DNA of 64,000 nt from DASUNQ01 sp035536455 (GTDB taxonomy: Bacteria; Acidobacteriota; Thermoanaerobaculia; Multivoradales; UBA5704), in assembly GCA_035536455.1 (NCBI GenBank), contig DATLOC010000075.1:1-64000 (forward strand). The letters are read 5' to 3'. Under the pieces are notes generated by a model. It was not told where the DNA came from and ran no database searches. It saw nothing but the letters and a program-made list of their open reading frames with translations. Shown here piece by piece: positions 8,305 to 20,566 of the stretch (position 1 is the stretch's first letter; the number at the start of each line of letters is the position of its first letter). Made by a program: the position numbers and the translations under genes.

Positions 8305-10829
8305 TTACTCCGCGCGCAGCACTTCGATCGGCCGGCGCTCGAGCGCGCGCCAGCTCGCCGCGAGGCCGGCGGCCACCGTCAGCAGCGCCGTCCCCGCCAC
8401 CGCCGCCACCACCGCGGCCGGCTGGAACCGCCACGTCATCTCGAACCCTTCCGTCAACACCCGCCAGGCGAGCAGCGCCCCGCCCCCCGCCCCGATCACC
8501 CCAGCCACCAGCCCGATCAGCGCATACTCCACCGCATACGCCGCCGCCACCCCGCGCCGCGTCATCCCCAGCGTCTTCAGCAGCGCCACCTCCCGCCCCC
8601 GCCGCGCCGCCCCCGCCGCCACCGCGCCCGCGAGAATCGCGATGCCCGCCAGAACCGTGAACCCGCCGAGGAACCGGATCCCCAGCCCGATCCGCTCGAG
8701 AACCGCCATCACCTTCTCCAGCACCTCCCGCACCCGGATCAGCGTCACGTTCGGGTAGCGCGCCGCGATCAGGTCCTGCACCCGTTGCTCGCGGCCGCGC
8801 GGCAGCTCGGCGGCGGCGAGCCGCATCTGCGGCGCCGCCTCCAGCACCCCGGGCTCCGCGACCAGGAAGAAATTGATCCGGAAGTTCCGCCAGTCCACCG
8901 TGCGCAGGCTCGTCACCAGGAGCTCCAGCGGCACCCCTTGAATGTCGAAGGAGAGCGTCCCGCCGAGCCCGACCCCCAAGTCGCGCGCGAAGTCCTGCTC
9001 GACGCTCACCTCGGCGCGCCGCGGGTCGCGCCAGAGGGCGCCGGCCACCACCTCGTTGTCGTCCGGCAGCTCGCGCAGGTAGGTCAGCCGCTGCTCGCGG
9101 GTCAGCGCCCAGCGCCGCTCGCGGTCGCCGCGCGCGATCTGCTCGACGCTGCGGCCGTTGACGGCTAGCAGGCGCGCCGTCACCACCGGCACCGAGTCGA
9201 TGTGTTGCGCCCCCTCGCGCTCGAGGATCGCCTCGACCCCCGGCCACTGGTCGGGCTGGACGTCGATCAGGAAGGCGCTCGGCGCGCCGGCCGGGAGGTC
9301 CGCGGCCAGCTCCTCGCTCAGGCGCCGCTCGACCAGCCACATCCCGAGCACGACCAGCACGCCGAGCCCGAGGGCGACGATCGCCCCCACCGTCGCCGCC
9401 CCCGGCCGGCCGAGCGCGGCCAGCCCGTGGCGCACCGCGAGGCCGCCGCGCTCGCGCGGCAGCCGGGCGACACCGCGGGTGACGGCGAAGGCGCCGAGCC
9501 AGAGGAGACCCGCGGCGACCGCCAGGCCGCCGGTGAAGCGGGCGCCCAGCTCCCACGAGCCCGACTGCGCCGCCGCCATCCCCAGCACCCCGGCGACCAG
9601 GGCGGCGAGGGTCGCCGCCGCGAGCCACCGGGTGCGCGGCAGCGGCTCGGCGTCGCGGCGCAGGACGCGCGCCGGCGGCACCCGCAGCACGTCGGCCAAG
9701 GGCAGCAGGCTGAAGAGGACGGCGACGCCGACCCCCAGCGCCAGCCCGCGCAGCAGCGCCAGCGGCTGCCAGGGGCGGATCAGCTCGGCCGGGATGAGGT
9801 CGGGGAAGAGCGGCGGCAGCGCCAGCTGCACCGCGGCGCCGGCGACGATCCCGGCCACGCTGCCGGCGAGCCCCAGGAGCACCGTCTGGCCGAGGTAGAG
9901 CCCGAGCACCTCGCGCGGCCGCATGCCGAGGCACTTCAAGACCGCGATCGCGTCGAGCCGCCCGGCGAGCCAGGCGCGCACGCTCTGCGCCACGCCGATG
10001 CCGCCGATGAAGAGCGAGAGCAGGGCGACGAGGCCGAGGAAGCGCTCGATGTCGCCCAACGCCTCGCGCAGGTTGGGCTGCGCCTCCTTGTAGGTCTCGA
10101 CGCGCACGTTGGCGGCGCCGGCGGCGCGGCGGAGGACCGCGGCCGCCACCGCGACCCGCCCCGGCGCCTCGCCGTCCGGCAGCTTGACCAGGAGCCGGTG
10201 CTCGACGCGGCTGCCGCGCCCCAGGAGGCCGGTGCGCGCGAGCCCGGCGCCGGAGAGGAAGACGCGCGGGCCGAGACTCGGCGAGATGCTCAAGCGGTCG
10301 GGCTCGGAGCGCACCGTGCCGGCGACGCGGAAATCGCGGCCGCCGATGCGGATCGTGCCACCCACCGGCACGCCGAGCCTGGCCAGCAGCTCGGGGGCGG
10401 CGACGGCGGTGTCGGGCGCCAGGAGCGTAGAGAGGGGCCGGCGGGGCTCCACCTCAAGGGTGCCGTAGAAGGGGTAATGACCGTCCACCGCCTTGAGCTC
10501 GACGAGCTGGCTGGGGCCGGGGGCGCCGCTCGCGCGCGGCGGCGCGGCGACGACAGTCACCAGCTCGCGCACCCGCGTGGTCTGCGCGCCCGGGAGGACG
10601 GCGGCCGCACGCTCGATCGCCGGTGGCAGCGGCCGGATCGACTCGACCGCCAGGTCGGCGGCGAGGAGCTGGCGCGCTTCGCTGCGGATCCCCTGGTCGA
10701 GGCTCGCGGAGAGCCCGGCGACCGCGACGACCGCCGCCACGCCGACGCCCAGGCAGGCGACGAAGAAGGCGAGCCGGCCGGCCGCGCCGCGCGACTCGCG
10801 GAGCATCTGGCGCCAGGCGGTGCCGGCGG

Positions 10830-10833
<4 letters not shown>
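8305..10833 (-). CDS. ybbP: ABC transporter permease, YbbP/FtsX-type
   Basis: An 842-residue protein carries two FtsX-like permease units of four membrane segments each, with large periplasmic loops between (roughly 45-250 and 480-720). It ends in the characteristic motif EVLRAE. This is the YbbP layout. The GTG start at 10833 overlaps the YbbA stop (GTGA), giving a two-component system with YbbA. Divergent tesA upstream repeats the tesA/ybbA-ybbP arrangement of E. coli. The family exports or extracts lipophilic compounds from the inner membrane; the substrate is unknown. Confidence 0.85.
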
Positions 10834-11567
<734 letters not shown>

Positions 11568-11840
11568 GGGGACGGGAGACGGGAAGCGGCGGGCGGCGGG
11601 CATGCTTGTGGTACGCCGCAGCGCGGCGGAGCTTACCGTAACGCCCCCCGCCCTCCGGCATGCACTCCCCTGCGGGAACGGCGCGCGCTTTGTGGAGTGC
11701 GGAGGGAGGCGCGCGCCTCCGCTTCGCTTTGCGCCGGGATCGGTGGTGGATTGCACGGGGCGTTGCCCGGCGCTCGCTCAGAGGTCCCTCCGGGGAGCGC
11801 ACGCCGGAGGGCTCCCCCCGCCCCGCTTAGAATCCGCGGC
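11568..11840. promoter_or_regulatory. Divergent intergenic region between ybbA and tesA
   Basis: The 273 bp hold no convincing gene. They contain a perfect 16-bp palindrome GGAGGCGCGCGCCTCC (11705-11720), a GGGGAGC...GCTCCCC inverted repeat near 11790-11815, a TAAGCT -10-like element for the minus strand and TAGAAT for the plus strand. Confidence 0.45.
11828..11833 (+). promoter_or_regulatory. -10 element TAGAAT of the tesA-like gene
   Basis: TAGAAT matches the bacterial -10 consensus at five of six positions and ends 7 nt before the GTG start. No Shine-Dalgarno sequence lies between, so the transcript is predicted to be leaderless. No good -35 hexamer is visible. Confidence 0.5.
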
Positions 11841-12545
11841 GTGAAGGCGTTGCCTGTTGCACTGCTACTCGTTGTCGCGTGTCGCGAACCGGCTCAGGAG
11901 GAGGTTGCTCCCTTACCTGAATCTTCTCCGGCGGCGGAGGCGCAGACCTCCGCGCCCGCAGAGGAGGCGAGCGGACCGCTAGTCGTCTTCTTGGGCGACA
12001 GCCTTACCGCGGGCTTGGGATTGGCGGAGGAGCAGGCGTTTCCGGCTTTGATTCGGGAGCGGTTGGTTGAGGAGGGGATTTCTGTGCGGGTGGTGAATGC
12101 GGGGGTTAGCGGGGACACTTCGGCGGGGGGGGTGCGGCGGTTGGAGTGGGTGTTGGGGCAGAAGCCTGACGTGGTGGTGGTGGGGTTGGGGGCGAACGAT
12201 GGGTTGCGGGGGCTTTCGCTGGAGTCGACGGAGGCGAACCTTCAGGACATCGTGCGGCGGGCGAAGGGGGCGGGGGCTCGGGTGGTGGTGCTGGGGATGA
12301 GGATCCCGCCGAATTACGGGCCGGAGTATGCGGCGGGGTTCGAGGGGATCTACCCGCGGGTGGCGCGGGAGCTGGGGGTGCCGCTGGTGCCGTTTCTGCT
12401 GGAAGGGGTGGGGGGGGAGGCGGAGCTGAATCTCGGGGACGGGATCCACCCGAACGCGGTGGGGCACCGGCGGGTGGCGGAGAACGTGCTGCCGCTTGTG
12501 CGCGAAGCGCTGGCGGAGACGGCGGCGGCGGGCGCCGGGCGCTAG
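11841..12545 (+). CDS. tesA: TesA-like SGNH/GDSL arylesterase, lipoprotein
   Basis: The 234-residue product begins at GTG with a short lipoprotein signal ending VVAC (lipid-linked Cys at residue 14), then a Pro/Glu/Ala linker and an SGNH hydrolase domain. All blocks are visible: FLGDSLTAG (nucleophile Ser), GVSGDTSAGG, GLGANDGLRG and DGIHPNAVGH (catalytic Asp and His). The enzyme should cleave thioesters, acyl esters or lysophospholipids, anchored at a membrane. Divergence from ybbA-ybbP suggests lipid handling. It ends tail-to-tail with mazG through a shared CTAG. Confidence 0.88.
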   Translation: MKALPVALLLVVACREPAQEEVAPLPESSPAAEAQTSAPAEEASGPLVVFLGDSLTAGLGLAEEQAFPALIRERLVEEGISVRVVNAGVSGDTSAGGVRRLEWVLGQKPDVVVVGLGANDGLRGLSLESTEANLQDIVRRAKGAGARVVVLGMRIPPNYGPEYAAGFEGIYPRVARELGVPLVPFLLEGVGGEAELNLGDGIHPNAVGHRRVAENVLPLVREALAETAAAGAGR

Positions 12546-13318
12546 GGTTCCCGCTTCGCCTCGTCCCAGAGGGCGTCCATCTCGGCGAGGCTGGCTTCGT
12601 CGGCGGTGCGGCCCTGCTCGGCGAGGCGGCGCTCGATCTGCTCGAAGCGGCGGCGGAACTTGCGGTTGGCGGCGGCCAAGGCGGCCTCGGGGTCGACGTC
12701 GAGCTTGCGCCCCAGGTTGGCGACGGTGAAGAGGAGGTCGCCGATCTCCTCCGTCACTTTCTCTTTCGTGTCGCGCGCGTCCTCGCGCTTGCCGTCCGCG
12801 AGCGCTCCGCGGAGCTCCGCCACTTCCTCGTCGACCTTGTCCAGCACCGCTTGCGGCTCCGGCCAGTCGAAGCCGACGCCGGCGGCTTTCTGCGTCAGGC
12901 GGTAGGCGGCGAGGAGGGCGGGTAGCGACGGCGGCACGCCGGCGAGGAGGGACTCGCGGCCTGGCTCGCGGAGCTTGCGCCGCTCCCAGGCCTCGCGCAC
13001 GGCGCGAGCGTCGGCCAAGGTCTCGCCGCCGAAGACGTGCGGGTGGCGGGCGACCATCTTGGCCTCGATGCCGTCGACGACCTTCTCGAGATCGAAGGCG
13101 CCGCGCTCTTCGGCGAGGCGGACGAGGAAGGCGATCTGGAAGAGGAGATCGCCGAGCTCGCCGGCCAGCTCGCCCCAGTCGCCGGTGTCGATGGCGGCCG
13201 CCGCCTCGTGCGCTTCCTCGAGCAGGTAGGCGCGCAGGTCGGCGGCACCCTGCTCGCGGTCCCAGGGGCAGCCGTCGGGCGCGCGCAGCCGCGCGACGAG
13301 GTCGATCAGACGGCGCAT
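12542..13318 (-). CDS. mazG: Nucleoside triphosphate pyrophosphohydrolase MazG
   Basis: A 258-residue, two-domain MazG. The N-terminal half shows CPWDREQ and the metal-binding ELGDLLFQI; the C-terminal half repeats the motif as EIGDLLFTVANLGR. It hydrolyses (d)NTPs to monophosphates, limiting aberrant nucleotides and, in some bacteria, alarmone effects. The ATG start is preceded 6 nt upstream by CAGAAT on the minus strand, with no ribosome-binding site. Confidence 0.92.
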   Translation of the reverse strand: MRRLIDLVARLRAPDGCPWDREQGAADLRAYLLEEAHEAAAAIDTGDWGELAGELGDLLFQIAFLVRLAEERGAFDLEKVVDGIEAKMVARHPHVFGGETLADARAVREAWERRKLREPGRESLLAGVPPSLPALLAAYRLTQKAAGVGFDWPEPQAVLDKVDEEVAELRGALADGKREDARDTKEKVTEEIGDLLFTVANLGRKLDVDPEAALAAANRKFRRRFEQIERRLAEQGRTADEASLAEMDALWDEAKREP

Positions 13319-13320
13319 GC

Positions 13321-13330
13321 TACGATTCTG
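13321..13330. promoter_or_regulatory. Overlapping divergent -10 elements between mazG and the DUF1844 gene
   Basis: On the plus strand TACGAT (13321-13326), preceded by TGC, forms an extended -10 for the DUF1844 gene, whose start has a GGGAGG ribosome-binding site. On the minus strand CAGAAT (13330 to 13325) ends 6 nt before the mazG ATG. The two elements overlap by two bases. Confidence 0.45.
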
Positions 13331-13359
13331 AGCTTTCTCGGAGGAGCAAAGGGAGGGCC

Positions 13360-13872
13360 GTGAGCGAGAAGGAGATCAAGGTCCACGACAAGCGGATGTT
13401 CACGCCGGACGGCGCGCTCCGCGAAGAGTACCGCTTCCTCGACGAGAAGGCGACGGCGGCCGCCGAGGAACCGCCGGAGCCGGCGCCGGTCGAGCCGCCG
13501 CCCCCGCCGCCCCCTCCTCAGCACGCTCCCGAGTCCGATCCCCGCCGCCGCGGCGCCTCCCCGCCGCCGCCGCTGCTCGAGCCGGAGCGCGAGAGCGGAC
13601 CGCGGCTCGAGATCCCCGGTACGCCGCCCGGCCTCGGCCCCACCTTCTACGACCTCGCCGCGATGATCGCCGAGCCGGTCGCCATCTACCTGGGCGACGT
13701 CGAGCTCCCCGACGGCCAGACGGCGGAGAACCTCGAGATGGCCCGCCTCTACATCGATCTGCTCGAAGTGCTGCGGCAGAAGACGGCAGGGAACCTGACG
13801 GTCCAGGAGAACGCCTTCCTGGAGGACCTGCTCTATCGGCTGCGGGTCCGCTATGTCCAGAAGAGGGGCTAG
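13360..13872 (+). CDS. DUF1844 domain-containing protein
   Basis: A 170-residue protein has a charged N-terminus, a Pro-rich low-complexity linker (about 38-75) and a C-terminal helical DUF1844 domain (about 90-165, containing AIYLGDV and LEMARLYIDLLEVL). The family is widespread in Acidobacteriota and Deltaproteobacteria-like groups and has no known function. It overlaps the next gene by 20 bp and opens a run of three co-directional genes before dnaK. Confidence 0.8.
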   Translation: MSEKEIKVHDKRMFTPDGALREEYRFLDEKATAAAEEPPEPAPVEPPPPPPPPQHAPESDPRRRGASPPPPLLEPERESGPRLEIPGTPPGLGPTFYDLAAMIAEPVAIYLGDVELPDGQTAENLEMARLYIDLLEVLRQKTAGNLTVQENAFLEDLLYRLRVRYVQKRG

Positions 13873-15580
13873 CGCCGCCGTAGCCCTGGCGCTGCAGCTC
13901 GCGAGCGCGACGGCCTCCGCGCAGCCGCCCCCGCCCCCTGCTCCCGCCCCCGCCGTCCAGCTCACGCCGCCGGTGCAGCACGCCCTCCTGCGGCTGCAGG
14001 AGGAGTGGCTGGAGTGGATCGGCGCCTTCTACCAGGGGCGCGAGGAGCGGGCGGAGAGGGTGGTGGCGCGCCTGCTCGAGACCGCCGGCCAGGCGGGCAT
14101 GCGCCGCCTCCCCGACCTCGCGCTGGCCGCCCTGGTGCCGGCGGTCGAGTGGGCGGAGAAGGGGGACTTCGCGCGCGCCCGGCTCGGGCTCGCCGCCGCC
14201 GAGCGGCTCGATCCCGGGCGGCCCGAGACCGCCTTCGCCGCGGCGCGCGTCGCCGCCGAGGAGGGGCGTTTCCACGCCGCCGCGGCCTGGACCGCGAAGG
14301 CCTACGCGCGCCTCGCCCGCGACCCGGCGCTGCGCGGCGTCTGGCTGCACGACGCCCTGGTCTGGCTGTGGACGGCGCTCGTCGCCGCCGGCGTCCTCTG
14401 CCTGGCGCTGCTGATGGCGACGCGCGGCCGGCGGCTGGTCGGCGACCTGGCGGCGCTCCTCGGCCGCCGCCTGCCGCGCCCCCTGGCGCTCGCCGCCGCC
14501 GTCCTCCTCCTCGTCTGGCCGGCCGCCCTTCCCGGCGGCCCGGCCTGGCTGGTGCTTTACTGGACCATCCTCCTCTGGGCTTACCTTTCGCTCTCCGAGC
14601 GGGCGGTGGTGGCGGCGCTGCTCCTTCTCATTGGGGCGGCGCCGCTCCTCCTGGGCGCCCAGGGGCGGCGCGTCGCGGTGGCGGTCTCGCCGCCGATGCG
14701 CGCGGTCGAAGGGGTCGCCGCCGGCCGTCTCTACGGCGCCCTCTTCAACGACCTCGCGGCGCTGCGCGCGGCGCTGCCCGAGAGCCTTGCGGTGCGCCAG
14801 CTCCTGGCCGACGTCCACCGCCGGCTCGGCCAGTGGGAGCTCGCCCGCCCGCTCTACCGCGAGGTGCTGGCGCGCGAGAAGGAGAACACCTCCGCCCTCC
14901 TCGACTTCGGCGCCTACTACTTCTACAAGGGGGACTTCGGCGGCGCCATCCAGCACTTCCAGCAGGCGGCCACGGCCGACCCCGAGAGCGCCGCCGCGCA
15001 CTTCAACCTGAGCAAGGCGTACGCCGAGGCCTACCTCTTCCGCGAGCGGGAGCGCGCCTACAATCAGGCGCAGAGGCTCGACCCCGACAAAGTCAGCGAG
15101 TGGGGGAAGAACGTCGAGCAGCGGGTCGTGGTGGAGGAGGGCGGCGTCGCCCGCATCCCGGAGATCCGGCGCCAGCTCCTCGCCGCGGGGGACGCCGGCG
15201 GCGCCGCCGGCGGGGGCCTGCCGCGCGCCGCCGCGCTCCTCCTCGCCGTTCTGGTGCTGGGCGCCGCCTTCGGCCTGCGGCGCGTCCGCGGCGCGGTCGA
15301 CGAGGACGACACGCCGCCGGCCGCCGCGGCGGGCCGCGCCGCCCGCTGGCGCCGCGCGCTCCTCCCCGGGCTCGCCGCCGCCGAGGCGGGCGCGGGGTGG
15401 CGCGCCTACGGCGCGCTGCTCGTCCCGGTCGCCCTGCTCCTCCTGCCACTCGCCGCGCGCATCGGCTACCGCGTCCCCTGGGGGCACGAGCCCGGCGTCG
15501 CGGCGCCCTGGATCGTCGCCTCCGCCGGCCTCCTGGTCTACCTCGGGGCGCGGCTGCGGAGGGAGCTGCGTGGCGGTTGA
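13853..15580 (+). CDS. TPR-containing membrane protein
   Basis: The 575-residue protein begins with a signal peptide (1-23) and a short helical repeat region. Two or three membrane segments follow (about 165-265). A TPR block comes next (about 300-400: RQLLADVHRRLGQWELA, FGAYYFYKGDFGGAIQHF, AHFNLSKAYAEAY). One membrane segment lies near 460 and more at the C-terminus. TPRs usually hold partners together. No enzymatic motif is seen and the function is unknown. It overlaps the genes on both sides. Confidence 0.7.
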   Translation: MSRRGASAAVALALQLASATASAQPPPPPAPAPAVQLTPPVQHALLRLQEEWLEWIGAFYQGREERAERVVARLLETAGQAGMRRLPDLALAALVPAVEWAEKGDFARARLGLAAAERLDPGRPETAFAAARVAAEEGRFHAAAAWTAKAYARLARDPALRGVWLHDALVWLWTALVAAGVLCLALLMATRGRRLVGDLAALLGRRLPRPLALAAAVLLLVWPAALPGGPAWLVLYWTILLWAYLSLSERAVVAALLLLIGAAPLLLGAQGRRVAVAVSPPMRAVEGVAAGRLYGALFNDLAALRAALPESLAVRQLLADVHRRLGQWELARPLYREVLAREKENTSALLDFGAYYFYKGDFGGAIQHFQQAATADPESAAAHFNLSKAYAEAYLFRERERAYNQAQRLDPDKVSEWGKNVEQRVVVEEGGVARIPEIRRQLLAAGDAGGAAGGGLPRAAALLLAVLVLGAAFGLRRVRGAVDEDDTPPAAAAGRAARWRRALLPGLAAAEAGAGWRAYGALLVPVALLLLPLAARIGYRVPWGHEPGVAAPWIVASAGLLVYLGARLRRELRGG

Positions 15581-16760
15581 GGGGACCCTCGGGGTCTTCC
15601 GGCTGCCCGAGATCCTGCAGCTCATCGCGCAGCAGGGGAAGACCGGCATCCTCACCGTGCAGGGGCCGCACGACATGGTGGCCATCTCCTTCCTGCGCGG
15701 CGACATCGTCTACGCCGACGCCCTGAACCAGCCCGCCGAGGAGGGGCTGGAGCGGGTGCTGGTGGGCGACGGCCTCGTGCGGCGCGAGGACCTCGCCCGC
15801 GCCGCCGCCGAGATCCAGACGGGCGGCGGCCGCCTCATCGACGTGCTGGTCGAGCGCCAGCACCTGTCGCGCCCGGAGCTGCTCGAGGCCTTGCGGCTCC
15901 AGACCTTCCGCCTGCTCGAGCAGCTCCTGCTCTGGCAGGAGGGCGACTTCAAGTTCTTCAGCGGCGAGGAGGTCTCCTACGAGGAGGGCTTCGCGCCGAT
16001 CCGCGTCCAGGACCTCCTCATCCGCTCGGTCGAGGACCTGGAGGAGGAGGGGCGGCGGCCGCCGGCTCCGCCGTCCGCGCCGCCGCTCGCGCCTCCACCC
16101 CCGCGGCCGACGCTGGTGCCGCCCGAGCCGGCGCGGCCGCCGATGTCGATCGCGCCGCATCCGGTCCTGCCGGTGGCGGCGCCCGCGCCCGCCGCCTCTC
16201 CCGCCGCGGTCGAGCCGCGCCGCGAGGCGGCCGTCCTCCTGCCGGAGGAGCCGGCCGTCGAACCGGTCACCGCGGCGCCCTCGGCCGGCGCCGCCGCGGT
16301 CGTCCGGGCGCCCGGCTGGCCGGCGGCCCTCCTCGGCGCCGCCCTCGCCGTCGCCCTCGCCGCCGGCCTCCTCCTGGCACCGCAGCGCGTCCTCCTCCCC
16401 CTCCCTTTCCAGCGCGGCGAGCGTGAGGCGCTCCTCGCCGCCCAGCGCGCCAGCCTCTACGCCAAGCTCGACCGCGCGGCGCGCACCTCGTTCGTCCTCG
16501 ACGGCCACTTCCCCGAGCGCCTCGAGACCCTGCGCACCCGCGGCCTCGTCGGCGCAGCCGACCTCCGCGACCCGGAGGGGCGGCCGCTCGCCTGGCAGGG
16601 TGGGCAGGAGGCGTACGCGGTGCGCCCGGCGGCCGCCGCGGGGCCGCTCGCCGCCGGCGCCGGGCGCGGGACGATCCGCGGCGATTTCCAGCTCGACCCG
16701 GAGTTCCTCTCCGCTCGCCCCGAGGGGCAGGCGGCGCAGCCGCTCGTTCTCCTCGACTGA
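15570..16760 (+). CDS. DUF4388 domain-containing membrane protein
   Basis: An N-terminal DUF4388 domain (about 1-160; starts GTLGVFRLPEILQLI) is followed by a Pro/Ala-rich linker (160-245), one membrane segment (about 250-272) and a short C-terminal domain. DUF4388/PATAN-type domains are found in signalling and gliding proteins of Deltaproteobacteria and Acidobacteriota; the molecular role is not settled. The GTG start overlaps the TPR gene by 11 bp. It is the last gene before the dnaK promoter. Confidence 0.75.
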   Translation: MAVEGTLGVFRLPEILQLIAQQGKTGILTVQGPHDMVAISFLRGDIVYADALNQPAEEGLERVLVGDGLVRREDLARAAAEIQTGGGRLIDVLVERQHLSRPELLEALRLQTFRLLEQLLLWQEGDFKFFSGEEVSYEEGFAPIRVQDLLIRSVEDLEEEGRRPPAPPSAPPLAPPPPRPTLVPPEPARPPMSIAPHPVLPVAAPAPAASPAAVEPRREAAVLLPEEPAVEPVTAAPSAGAAAVVRAPGWPAALLGAALAVALAAGLLLAPQRVLLPLPFQRGEREALLAAQRASLYAKLDRAARTSFVLDGHFPERLETLRTRGLVGAADLRDPEGRPLAWQGGQEAYAVRPAAAAGPLAAGAGRGTIRGDFQLDPEFLSARPEGQAAQPLVLLD

Positions 16761-16784
16761 GATCGGCCTCCGAGCCGGAATAAA

Positions 16785-16850
16785 TCTCAGTCCCCGATTG
16801 TCAAGGAGGGTGGCGCCAAGATTGACAGGCGTCCACTAAGGTTTTACACT
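16785..16850 (+). promoter_or_regulatory. dnaK promoter with possible HspR-type operator
   Basis: TTGACA (16822-16827), 17 bp, TACACT (16845-16850) is the best housekeeping-type promoter in the window. Its -35 is one arm of an inverted repeat TGTCAA (16799-16804) / TTGACA. Just upstream, TCTCAGT-N7-TGTCAAG (16785-16805) has the spacing of an HspR HAIR site but matches only 9 of 14 positions, so the operator call is weak. Confidence 0.65.
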
Positions 16851-16880
16851 TCCGGCGATGACATCCGAAGAGGAGAAGAC

Positions 16881-18806
<1,926 letters not shown>

Positions 18807-18829
18807 GGGATCGCGCCTCGGACTGAGCC

Positions 18830-19267
18830 ATGGCCTTGAAGAAGATCTACCTCGAGGAGCTGTCCCGCATTCAGGAGCGGGTCAACAGCCTGCTCGAGCA
18901 GGCGCTCCTGGCCACCGAGTACGACGACGCGCAGGGGGGGGCGCCGGGCACCTGGAGCCCCCCCGTCGACGTGCTCGAGACCGAGAGCGCCTACCTCCTC
19001 TACGCCGAGCTGCCGGGGATCCAGCGCGAGGACATCGAGCTCGCGGTCCACGACCGGCGGCTGGAGCTCTCCGGCCGCCGGCCGCCGCTCGGTGAGAACC
19101 GCAACTTCCTGCGCATGGAGCGCAGCTACGGCCCCTTCCGCCGCGGCTTCGACCTCGGGGCGCCGCTCGACGCCGAGAAGATCTCCGCCCAGTTCCAGCA
19201 AGGCGTGCTGCGCATCACCATCCCCAAGCGCACCCCGACGCAGGTGCCGGTCCAGGAGGGCAGCTGA
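18830..19267 (+). CDS. Hsp20/alpha-crystallin family small heat-shock protein
   Basis: A 145-residue protein has a helical N-terminus (1-38) and an alpha-crystallin domain (about 42-138). Family marks include PPVDVLETESAYLLYAELPG and the closing GVLRITIPK, where IPK provides the IxI-like tail motif. It acts as an ATP-independent holdase for unfolding proteins. It lies 23 nt after dnaK and its stop overlaps the hspR start by one base, so all three should be heat-induced together. Confidence 0.9.
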   Translation: MALKKIYLEELSRIQERVNSLLEQALLATEYDDAQGGAPGTWSPPVDVLETESAYLLYAELPGIQREDIELAVHDRRLELSGRRPPLGENRNFLRMERSYGPFRRGFDLGAPLDAEKISAQFQQGVLRITIPKRTPTQVPVQEGS

Positions 19268-19659
19268 TGGCTGGCCGGCGGCGCAAGGTCGAGAAGCGCT
19301 ACGTGATGATCAGCGTCGTCGCCGAGCGCTACGGCATCCACCCGCAGACCCTCCGCCTCTACGAGCGCGAGGGGCTGATCAAGCCGGTGCGCAGCGCCGG
19401 CAACACCCGCCTCTACGACGACGAGGCGATCCTCCGCCTCGAGACCATCCTCACCCTGACCCGCGACCTCGGCGTCAACCTGGCCGGCGTCGAGGTCATC
19501 CTCAACATGAAGGAGCGGATGGAGGAGATGCAAGTCGAGGTCGACCGCCTCCTCGAGTTCGTCAAGCGCGAGCTCCTCGACCGCCGCTTCGGGGTCGAGC
19601 GCCAGCACGCGCTGGTCAAGCTCCAGAGCGGCCCGCTCGCCCGCAGCGAGCGGCGCTGA
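19267..19659 (+). CDS. hspR: MerR-family heat-shock repressor HspR
   Basis: The 130-residue protein has a MerR-type winged helix-turn-helix (about 12-80: VAERYGIHPQTLRLYEREGLIKP, RLYDDEAILRLETILTL) followed by a short helical tail. Position at the end of dnaK-hsp20 marks it as HspR, which binds its own operon's promoter together with DnaK and represses it until DnaK is drawn away by unfolded proteins. The operator is expected at 16785-16850. Confidence 0.85.
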   Translation: MAGRRRKVEKRYVMISVVAERYGIHPQTLRLYEREGLIKPVRSAGNTRLYDDEAILRLETILTLTRDLGVNLAGVEVILNMKERMEEMQVEVDRLLEFVKRELLDRRFGVERQHALVKLQSGPLARSERR

Positions 19660-19708
19660 CCGCTCTTTCGGCGCGCGTCCCGCGGGCGGCCGGCGCGCCG
19701 CCGCGTGC

Positions 19709-19714
19709 TACGAT
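19709..19714 (+). promoter_or_regulatory. Extended -10 TGCTACGAT of the AAA+ ATPase gene
   Basis: TACGAT with an upstream TGC ends 6 nt before the ATG at 19721. There is no ribosome-binding site, so a leaderless transcript is predicted. Confidence 0.5.
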
Positions 19715-19720
19715 TTCGCC

Positions 19721-20566
19721 ATGCCTCAGGTCGCGGCGCCCGACCCCTGCCCGCAGTGCGGCGGAAGGGGGTGGGTGGTGGAGCCGGACGGCGCCGCCGG
19801 CGCCGCCCGCCGCTGCGCCTGCCGCCGCCGCGACGCCAAGCCGCGCCTGCTCGAGGCCGCCGGCGTGCCGCCGCGCTACCGCGGTTGCCGGCTCGACAAC
19901 TTCGACGTCTCGCAGGGCCCGCAGGGGGCGCGCGACCAGCTCCTCGGCGCGCGCACGGTCGCCCGCCGCTACGTCGAGGAGTTCGTCGCGACCCAGGGAC
20001 GGCGCGGCCCGGGTGGGCTCCTCTTCGTCGGACCGGCGGGGGTCGGCAAGACGCACCTCGCGGTCGCCGTCCTGCTCGAGCTGATCGAGCAGCTCCACCT
20101 CTCCGGCCGCTTCGTCGACTTCACCGCCCTCGTCTACCAGATCCAGTCCACCTTCGACCCCGGCTCGCCCGACTGGCAGCGCGAGATCCTCGAGCCCTTC
20201 CTGCGCGCCGACGTGCTGGTGCTCGATGAGCTGGGGGCGATGAAGTCGAGCCCCTGGGTCAACGACGTCCTCTACCTGATCGTCAACGGCCGCTACACGC
20301 GCCGTCAGCCGACGCTCTTCACGACCAACTACAAGATCGACGAGACGCCGCGCGAGGCGGTGGCGCTCGACCGCGTGCAGGAGAAGGATCCGCCGAGCGT
20401 CAAGCGCGACGAGCCGCTCTCCTGGCGCATCCCGGCGCCGCTGCTGTCGCGCCTCCACGAGATGGCGCAGCCCGTCCTGCTCACCGCGGCCGACGACTTC
20501 CGCCGCCGCTACGCCGGGCACGGGCTCGCCGGCGCCAGCGCCGCCGGCGCCGCCCGCGCCTCGTGA
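19721..20566 (+). CDS. DnaC/IstB-like AAA+ ATPase with zinc-finger N-terminus
   Basis: The 281-residue product has four cysteines (C10, C13, C32, C34; CxxC and CxC) likely binding zinc. An AAA+ core follows, with Walker A GPAGVGKTH (about 105-113), Walker B VLVLDELGA (about 164-172) and sensor LFTTNYK. This is the helicase-loader group (DnaC/DnaI/IstB), so DNA helicase loading is a reasonable idea. No transposase is next to it, which argues against an IS helper. It overlaps the following membrane-protein gene by 4 bp. Confidence 0.75.
   Translation: MPQVAAPDPCPQCGGRGWVVEPDGAAGAARRCACRRRDAKPRLLEAAGVPPRYRGCRLDNFDVSQGPQGARDQLLGARTVARRYVEEFVATQGRRGPGGLLFVGPAGVGKTHLAVAVLLELIEQLHLSGRFVDFTALVYQIQSTFDPGSPDWQREILEPFLRADVLVLDELGAMKSSPWVNDVLYLIVNGRYTRRQPTLFTTNYKIDETPREAVALDRVQEKDPPSVKRDEPLSWRIPAPLLSRLHEMAQPVLLTAADDFRRRYAGHGLAGASAAGAARAS

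Noticed and set aside
16785..16805. A clear HspR HAIR operator upstream of dnaK
   Set aside because: Only 9 of 14 positions match although spacing is right; retained only as a weak part of the promoter entry.
19721..20566. IstB helper of an insertion sequence
   Set aside because: No transposase gene or terminal repeats nearby; the zinc-finger N-terminus fits a DnaC-type loader.
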